Assembly (NCBI RefSeq): GCF_000143535.2
Contig: NC_037315.1
Location: forward strand, 806,001-870,000
Origin: Botrytis cinerea B05.10
Lineage: Eukaryota; Ascomycota; Leotiomycetes; Helotiales; Sclerotiniaceae
Length of the DNA: 64,000 nucleotides
Direction: 5' to 3'
Part shown: piece after piece, positions 57,175-64,000 of the stretch
How the letters are laid out: every line of letters starts with the position of its first letter
How positions within the stretch are numbered: the first letter of the stretch is position 1
Translations under genes and position numbers: made by a program
The notes under the pieces: model-generated
What the model saw: only the letters and a program-made list of their open reading frames with translations
Database searches by the model: none
What the model was told of the DNA's origin: nothing

Positions 57175-57724
57175 TGTTACGACCCTGATTTCATACAATG
57201 TGATCTGATGCGATATGATGTGATGTGATATGAATAGAATCCTGGCATCTTTGAACATCATGAGTTCTCCAAAAGTAGAGAGTTCGGAAGTCAATGCCGA
57301 AGCTCTCCCCATATTTGTGGCTGTAACTGTGCATGTACCGCTGCTGCTATAATAGTATGATGTGTATATTGAGGATGTTGTTGAATTATCCATGGACATA
57401 ATCCTGGAGCTTGGCAAAAAGCAGCACCATCTTAGCCACACTCAGCCATGGTGAACATACGTCATCTTGACTCCAAATTATCGAGTTTAACTCATCATCC
57501 ATGCGACCGGTCTTGCCAAGATTTGGAGTTTTTGTCTTTGTCGGGGGAGAGCGCAACAGTATATAATGAGGACGTTTTCATGTTCTCCGCAAATGTTAAT
57601 ACTCTCAATCATAACAATTGACTAACTACATCGAACATCTTCCTACATTCATCAACCAAAACATCGTCACCAACACTCGCTCACATACCAACCACTCCAA
57701 CTCAATTCCAATACTAAAGACATA
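57175..57724. other. Divergent promoter region, Cys-rich protein and pmp3
   Basis: About 550 bp between two divergent starts. The pmp3 half contains a TATA-like element and a CA/AAC-rich 5' leader. Confidence 0.55.
57560..57567 (+). promoter_or_regulatory. TATA box of pmp3
   Basis: TATATAAT lies 158 bp upstream of the pmp3 start, followed by a long A/C-rich leader typical of a strongly transcribed fungal gene. Confidence 0.45.
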
Positions 57725-58043
57725 ATGGCGGCATCATCTTCTGTAAGTGTACCTTCTCTCATCTCATGCTAGGAATTATCGGAATCCCTCTAACAAATTT
57801 CACAGGCGGATGTATTTGCATACATTGTTGCCATCTTCATCCCGCCTCTAGCTGTCTTTTTGAAGACTGCATGTGGAGTTGATTTTCTTATCAATATCTG
57901 CTTGACTATCCTTGGCTGGATCCCTGGTGTTATCCGTAAGTTCATGACCATGTCCTGTGCTATGTATGTGTTGATGTGCTGACAATCGCACAGATGCCTG
58001 GTACGTGATCTCAAAACATGACCCAGCGAAATACGCACCATAA
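57725..58043 (+). CDS. pmp3: Plasma membrane proteolipid 3 (Pmp3, UPF0057)
   Basis: Three exons, 57725-57742, 57806-57935 and 57994-58043, encode 65 residues, too short and split to be seen as one frame. The product has two membrane helices: FAYIVAIFIPPLAVFLKTAC and FLINICLTILGWIPGVIHAW, joined by GVD. This is the invariant core of the Pmp3/Ric1 family, small plasma-membrane proteins that keep membrane potential and salt tolerance in yeast. The end, YVISKHDPAKYAP, is typical for fungi. All junctions keep the frame. A TATA-like element and an A/C-rich leader upstream suggest high expression. Confidence 0.95.
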
Positions 58044-59452
58044 ACAGGGGCACTATAGGGGGAATGCCGGCGATGATTGGTGACGATTGGTAATGATACC
58101 TTGGAGGCGGACATATCTAGGAGCGATTGGCGTTGAGGGTCGGAGGGAATCTCATCGACAGTTCATTCTGAGACGAGGATATCCCAGGAGTACTATGTTG
58201 TTTTTATACCATTCAGGTTTAGGCGTTGTTCGAACTGGTCACTCATACCGCAATAATAAGCATGTAACCGTACACAATTCATTTTTATCTTCTCGAATCG
58301 ATACCACCTCACCAACATACCGAAATGGCTGTTGTTGTGTCAATGCTTGGAAGTCTGAAAGATGCATCCAGCGCCCACCTAAGCCCTACGCAAGATCGGA
58401 TAAACCGGATGGCTGCAGTCCACTAAGTTGAAACCGATTGATAATATTTGGTAATTATTCGAGGGCGGACACGCCATTATCTCTTGGACTGCTGGACTAT
58501 CTGACTCGAATGCGGCCATTTACTGATAAAACTCTTGGAATGATGAAGGTCAAGAGATTAATGAGAAAAGATATGTCAAGCATAGTTATTAGGCACATGT
58601 AGTTAATCATAGCCAAGCGAAGGTCCCTTTATTTCGCCCCAAAGAACATATAAATAAATGTCATCCCCTCCGTCTTACTATTCCGCTCTCTCACCTAATC
58701 CACGTTTGAAAAAAAAAAAAGAAAAACACACCTCGTTTTAATTCTTCACACAGGAGTTCGACCAATCTGTGTACTATACTATATTGTGTTGGGTGATTTG
58801 ACTCCATTTCAAGGTTTGTAAGTGATTGGAGGAGTTATTTCTCACTCTCCCATCACCTCAGCTAAATAGTAGGTTCTTCCTGCAAATACACTCGTGGTCA
58901 CTGCTTTGGGGCGTCATGGTTACAGTGTAGAGCTCGGCGCACATCGCCATTTCTTCAATTGGCGTGGGAGAATGCCAGCAAATTGCTTGAGCGAGAGCAG
59001 CCCGATGGCTGAGAGAACCATTGCCGGCTCACTCGTCTCTATTTTGGCTGCTCCATGCCTCAACGGCTAAAGGCCTGGTTGTATCTTAACAGAAGTAAAA
59101 TATCATCTTTTCTCCAAAGCCGGTTTGTTCAAATTGCTGTCGCCAAGCGTGTCGGCTGGGTGCTTGGCAGCTGTGGTGTCAAAAATGCCTCGAATTGTTT
59201 CTCCTCATTTTGAGGGATTATTCACGCTACAGTACAATCTTATTTTACTTCGATTTCACCGCCAGAATCCGGGTTTTTAATAGTGAATAGCGCGTCGTGT
59301 CTTTTGAGGTTTGGACCCAATTAATGTCGCAGGAACGAACGAGGAAACAATCAGCAAAAAACCATAACAACCTCTTACAGAGAACGAAAGACGGCAACGA
59401 CGACCTTCAATTTCAAGTCATTATCTCTACCTTCCAAATCTAGATCTCCATC
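58044..59452. other. Intergenic region upstream of the CAX gene
   Basis: 1.4 kb holding the pmp3 3' UTR and the CAX promoter. There is an 11-nt A run near 58709. A plus-strand frame of 114 codons at 58087-58431 lies in the pmp3 3' region and has no support. Confidence 0.5.
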
Positions 59453-61175
59453 ATGGCGCAAAAAGCTCAAAGACGCAAACACCATACAACCAGTAGTTCG
59501 ACGGCGCCAAAGGAGGACATCGAAATGGCCACGCCACCGCGAGTCCACGGCCACGTTGCAGAGGTTTCGGTGGAAACTAGTACTGGACGTTCGACGACCG
59601 CACATCATAACTTATCGGAAACTCTGCACCACATGCTACCTACGCATAGAGTCAACCACAAGGGCTACAAAGTTACAAAGGGTATTCAGCCTGACGGAGA
59701 AAGTGGTAGACGCGGCATACACCCTTTCCATTTCTTCAAGATATGCTGGACTTCGACCAGTGATGCTTCTCGACTTGTCAACATTCTGTGGCCTGTTGTG
59801 CCTGCAGCACTCGCCGTTCGATATGCGAGGCCAGACCTCAATCTGGTGGTTTTCATCCTCAATTACATCGCCATGGTGCCCTGTGCGAATTTAATTGGCT
59901 TCGCCGGACAAGAGCTGGCGAGAAAATTACCAAAGGTGTTTGGCATATTGTTGGAAACAACACTTGGAAGTCTTGTTGAGATGATTCTTTTCATAGTCCT
60001 TCTAACAAGGTCAGGAAGTATTGTCTCATTCTATATTTACAATCACTAACCCGCTCAAATAGAGATGAATATGAGGTCATTCAAGCTGCGATTTTAGGCT
60101 CAATGCTAGCTACCTTACTATTATGTTTGGGAATGTGCTTTTTTGTTGGTGGTCTGACACGAGATGGTAGGCTCAATGTCTCGTATCCTTTGGTTTCTGT
60201 TGCTAAATCACATTTTAGAGCAGGAATTCGACGAAGCTGTTAGTGAAGTTGGAAGTGGACTGTTGTTAACGGCGTAAGAGATATTCTTATAGACAATGCG
60301 CGTATCGCTGACTTTACAACAGTGGACTTGGTCTCATCGTGCCCGCGGCATTCGCAACGGCCTTGTCATTGAAACAATCCACAGAACTGACAGCCGAAGT
60401 TATCGCAGAAAAAGTCCTCAACATTTCTCGCATCACATCCGTACTTCTTATAATTGCCTACGGTACCTACGTTTTCTTCCAGATGCGAACCCATCACGGC
60501 ATCTACGATGCGATTCTAGAAGCAGACGAACTTAGGGACGAGGATCGTCATAGGGATTTGCAAAAAGACAAACTCACCTTCACTGAGTGTGTCATTGCTC
60601 TTGCAATTTCGATTGCTCTAGTGACTCTCATTGCCATCAGTTTGGTCGAACAGATTCCAACAATTGTAAAAGAACATCATATTTCTGATGCATTTATGGG
60701 CCTTATTCTTGTTCCTCTCGTTGAAAAAGCTGCCGAACATCTCTCTGCGATAGACGAGGCTTACGACAACCAGATGAACTTTGCCTTATCTCATGTTCTA
60801 GGCGCAACGATTCAAACAGCATTGTTTAATGGTCCTTTGGTTGTCATCATTTCCTGGGGGTTAAATAAGGGATTAGATCTCGACTTTGAGGTCTTTCAGA
60901 TCGTTGTCCTGATCCTATCTATTCTGGTTGTAGGAAATTTCCTGCGAGACCAAAAGAGTAATTATTTAGAAGGAGCTCTGTGCGTGATTGTTTACATCAT
61001 CATTGCAGTGGCGGCTTTCTTTTACCGTAAGTAAAATATTCGATCGTGGAGATCTTCGTGGTACCAAACCCATATTTCAGTCAAACTAACTTGTCGTTCA
61101 GCTAATCCGGAAGAACATGCTGTCGAAGGCGAGGCGGCTGGTGCAGCCATAGAGGCTGTTCGTCGTCTCCTTTAA
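59453..61175 (+). CDS. Divergent Ca2+/H+ (CAX) family exchanger
   Basis: Five exons, 59453-60009, 60063-60166, 60219-60273, 60323-61026 and 61102-61175, encode 497 residues. A basic, Ser/Thr/His-rich N-terminus of about 100 residues precedes some eleven hydrophobic segments, with an acidic/basic loop (EADELRDEDRHRDLQKDK) between the two halves. The two alpha repeats are recognisable as ETTLGSLVEMILFI and PLVEKAAEHLSAIDEAYDN, followed by GATIQTALFNGPLVVIISW. Canonical CAX proteins have GNAVE and GNAAEH at these places, so the Asn is Ser in the first and Lys in the second repeat, while both Glu are kept. Vcx1-type exchangers work at the vacuole, but transport activity and ion choice of this version are uncertain. 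Confidence 0.88.
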
Positions 61176-62162
61176 TGTTATACACGAAAAGATTTTGGCC
61201 AGGAGTTTTAAAATGTAAATCTGAGCCTAGCAGTATTGAGATGTCTCCGACACGTACTATTGACACCCATCATGAGTACGATTGTCAGAATGTAGAGTTT
61301 GATGTAAAATTACACATAGGTTTCACATTTTTAACGCTTTCTAGCGATCAGTCACGAATACTACATGAAGTTCGATTGTTTATCTTTTGTTCCACAACAC
61401 TGCCAGAGACCCGCAAGGATTCTCATCGCTTTGCATTCCCGTCTAGTGTTAGACATGGTGACATTATGTCGCTGAGTGTGACCAAGAAGTATATACGATA
61501 GAGACGACTCATATTTAGACACCAGCTAGCAAGGAAGCAAATGTAGTCGGACCTTCGATAAAAGCTTGATTGAGTTCTTCAGTGTGCCTAATGACGGGTC
61601 CATGCGATATATCCTTGCCGAGTGGTTGGTTCTGGAGCCAAGGTTCGCCTATCTCTGCGGGAGCTTGGAAGGTTTGGGCTTAGTGGCACGCGGGCTTTTT
61701 CCTAGCTTCCTTTTCGAGCTTAAGTAAGGTCCCCCACTGATTCCCCCCTCAGTGCCTCGGACCAGCACTTACTCAGCTAAGAAGGCGTGAAGATTGAGTG
61801 CGAGAGATTTGATGATTTTTTAGGTAAAGCGACATACTAGAGACGTTGATCGGATGAGGAGGCCAATCGCTCTTTTTTCCCATGGGTAGCTATCTGCCGT
61901 CTAGGGTAATTGACGTGGTGGATGTGTTAGCAACGGATTGTCAAGGTATAATGGATGATGACATACATGATCCGGATGACAATTCGCAAAGGCAAAGAAA
62001 AATCTCGTGTTGATCAAGCTATCTCTACTACTCGACGTACCCTCGGCACCCGTCCTGTGCTGGGATGAATGTATAAATATGTCCGGATTCCTTCTCTCCT
62101 TCCTACAACCTCTTGTTGTGTGATTCTCGAGTTCTTGTGTATTGCTCACTGATATCTACAAG
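61176..62162. other. Intergenic region upstream of the carboxypeptidase
   Basis: About 1 kb holding the CAX 3' UTR and the carboxypeptidase promoter. A segment at 61614-61650 resembles tRNA A- and B-box sequences but the spacing is wrong for a tRNA. Confidence 0.5.
62072..62079 (+). promoter_or_regulatory. TATA box of the serine carboxypeptidase gene
   Basis: TATAAATA lies 91 bp before the start codon, followed by a pyrimidine-rich leader. Position and sequence suit a regulated secreted-enzyme gene. Confidence 0.5.
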
Positions 62163-64000
62163 ATGCGCGGCTTAAATTCCCTAGCAGTTTTGCTTGCTGC
62201 CTCTGTGACTTCAGTAGTAGCTGTTTTGCCACATCATGAAGCCCATGCAAAATATGCCAAAAGAGCACAGCCAAAGCATGTTCTCCCCAGGCAACCTGCA
62301 TTGAAGCCAAGATCAATCTCGAAATATTTGACAAATTCAACAGCTTGTAAGTTAATCTCCAATCCGTGCCACAAATTTTCTTAGGCGGGTGTTGCATAAT
62401 CAGAATGTGTACTGATTCCAATTCTAGCCTTTGCCGTCAATGGAACCGCGCTACCCGAGATCGACTTCGATATTGGTGAATCATATGCCGGAACTTTACC
62501 TATTAGCACCAATGCTAGCGACACGAATCGATTGTGGTTTTGGTTCTTCCCATCTGAAAACCCTTTGGCGGAAAAGGAGATCACAATATGGTTAAATGGC
62601 GGTGTAAGTTTATATACCCAAGCCCTTCCTCTCCTACCCCCAGAGACATTACTAAATAAGTCTCTAGCCAGGATGCTCCTCCCTTGATGGATTGTTTCAA
62701 GAAAATGGACCTTTCAGTTGGCAATCTGGCACATATGCACCTATCCCAAATCCATACTCATGGACCAACTTGACCAATATGATCTGGATCGATCAACCCG
62801 TCAGCACTGGATACTCACCCGGAGATATCCTTGTTGACGATGAAATTGATGTTGGAAATCAATTTGCCGCATTCTGGAAGAATTTCATTGATACCTTTAG
62901 CATGCAAGGCTACAAGATTTACATCACTGGCGAGAGTTATGCTGGTCAATATATCCCATACATTGCTAGTAACTTCTTGGACCGCAACGATACCACATAC
63001 TACAACTTGAAGGGTATTCAGGTGTGTAGCTATGGCAATGGATGAATGGCCATGTTTTTTGCTAACCATATACTAGATCAATGATCCATCTATCAACGAT
63101 TTCGATACCATGGGTTCGGCCCCTGTTACAGCTGCAGCTCTGTATTATCAGAACGTTCTCAACCTCAACGATACTTACATTGCAAACATTACTGCACGAG
63201 CAAAGTCTTGCGGTTACACTGACTTCCTCGAATATGCATCAGTTTTCCCTCCAGCAGGACCAATCCCAACGGCTCCAAGTTCATCGGAATATGGTTGTGA
63301 TCTTTATGATGATATTTATAACGCAGTCTACTATGTCAATCCATGTTTCAACATCTACCACCTCACAGATTTCTGTCCATTCTTGTGGGATGAACTCGGA
63401 TTTCCATCTCTTGCCGGAGGACCCAACAACTACTTCAACCGTACCGATGTCAAAGAAGTTCTCCATGCGCCAGTCGACGTTGATTATTTCGTCTGTACTG
63501 GTGGACCCAACCTATTCCCAGAAGGAGACAAATCCATTGATTCTGCTCTCGGTCCCCTCCCCTCCGTTATCGAACGCACAAACAATGTCATCATCGGCCA
63601 CGGACTTCTCGATTTCCTCCTCTTCGCCAACGGTTCTCTAATCACCATTCAAAACATGACTTGGCACGGTCTTCAAGGATTCCAAGAGGCTCCTTCTTCG
63701 ACTCAAAACTTCTACGTCCCATACCATCAATCCATTGGTGAAATTCTCTCTATTGTGAACGATGCTATTCCCAACTCACCTCCACAGTATGATACTGCAG
63801 GTGCGGGATACCAGGGAACTTGGCACACCGAGCGAGGACTTACCTTCTCGACTGTTAACTTGGCGGGCCACGAGATTCCACAATATACTCCTGGTGCAGG
63901 ATACAGACATTTAGAGTTTTTGTTGGGCAGAATTGCCAATCTGAGTGTGGTGGGTGATTACACGACTCAGACTGGAAATTTTACAGGGGTTAGTGCGCCG
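62163..64000 (+). CDS. Secreted serine carboxypeptidase (S10), 3'-partial
   Basis: Exons 62163-62346, 62428-62603, 62668-63021 and 63077 onward; the gene runs off the window with the frame open. About 600 residues are visible. A signal peptide ([20 protein letters not shown]) is followed by a basic propeptide with KR and PR sites suited to Kex2-type processing. Landmarks of family S10 are [15 protein letters not shown] (completed across intron 2), the nucleophile Ser in TGESYAGQY (about residue 208), the likely catalytic Asp in [13 protein letters not shown], and the His in [13 protein letters not shown]. Many NxT/NxS sites suggest a glycosylated extracellular or vacuolar enzyme that removes C-terminal residues. 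The Asp motif differs from the common GDxD form. Confidence 0.93.

Noticed and set aside
57175..57441. N-terminal extension of the Cys-rich protein to 57441
   Set aside because: The added 89 residues look like translated leader DNA (Ile/His runs from TGATGTGATATGA repeats).
58087..58431. 114-codon frame downstream of pmp3
   Set aside because: It starts in the pmp3 3' UTR, has no domain and shows no fungal codon preference.
61600..61660. tRNA-like A-box and B-box sequences (GCCGAGTGGTT and GGTTCGCCT)
   Set aside because: The boxes are only about 25 nt apart, no cloverleaf with paired acceptor or anticodon stems can be drawn, and the T-loop consensus is incomplete.

Overview
The window looks like nuclear DNA of a filamentous ascomycete, most likely a leotiomycete close to Botrytis/Sclerotinia. 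The basis is short GT-AG introns (about 50-90 nt) with CTAAC/CTGAC-type branch sites, fungus-only families (HET domain, Fab1, Pet123, Caj1, Adp1, Pmp3) and moderately AT-rich intergenic DNA. The genus is inferred from gene style and remembered families, not from a search. Exon structures were rebuilt by hand from splice signals and reading-frame continuity.

Layout. 1-8.8 kb: a 5'-truncated low-complexity K/S/P/A-rich protein, a single-pass membrane protein, and an unrecognised 521-residue protein. 8.8-12.6 kb: a gene-poor stretch starting with a five-copy 44-bp minisatellite. 12.6-16.2 kb: a divergent pair, mitoribosomal Pet123/mS26 and the ribosome-biogenesis GTPase Nog2. 16.6-24.5 kb: the very large PI3P 5-kinase Fab1. 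25.7-30.0 kb: a large, mostly disordered protein resembling the shelterin subunit TPP1/Tpz1. 30.9-39.4 kb: UDP-rhamnose epimerase/reductase, a Caj1-type J protein, squalene synthase and a triose-phosphate/nucleotide-sugar transporter-family protein. 40.1-47.0 kb: an Adp1-type ABC transporter, a PLP aminotransferase and a small membrane protein. 48.2-52.2 kb: a HET-domain protein and a nine-exon Ure2-like glutathione transferase. 53.4-58.0 kb: a SET-domain protein, a small Cys-rich protein and Pmp3. 59.5-64.0 kb: a divergent CAX-type exchanger and a 3'-truncated secreted serine carboxypeptidase.

Most genes are unlinked housekeeping functions (ribosome assembly, endolysosomal lipid signalling, sterol and UDP-rhamnose synthesis, ion homeostasis), and there is no obvious biosynthetic cluster. 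The most notable observation is intron 2 of nog2. It is 366 nt long, about four times the next largest intron in the window. It contains an H/ACA-like hairpin with a two-part guide that fits a conserved pseudouridine of large-subunit rRNA helix 69. The budding-yeast NOG2 intron hosts snR191, which modifies the same helix. Other points of note are a 9-nt micro-exon in the glutathione transferase, a CAX protein lacking the canonical Asn in both signature motifs, and a tandem internal duplication plus a possible 57-nt optional intron in the shelterin candidate.
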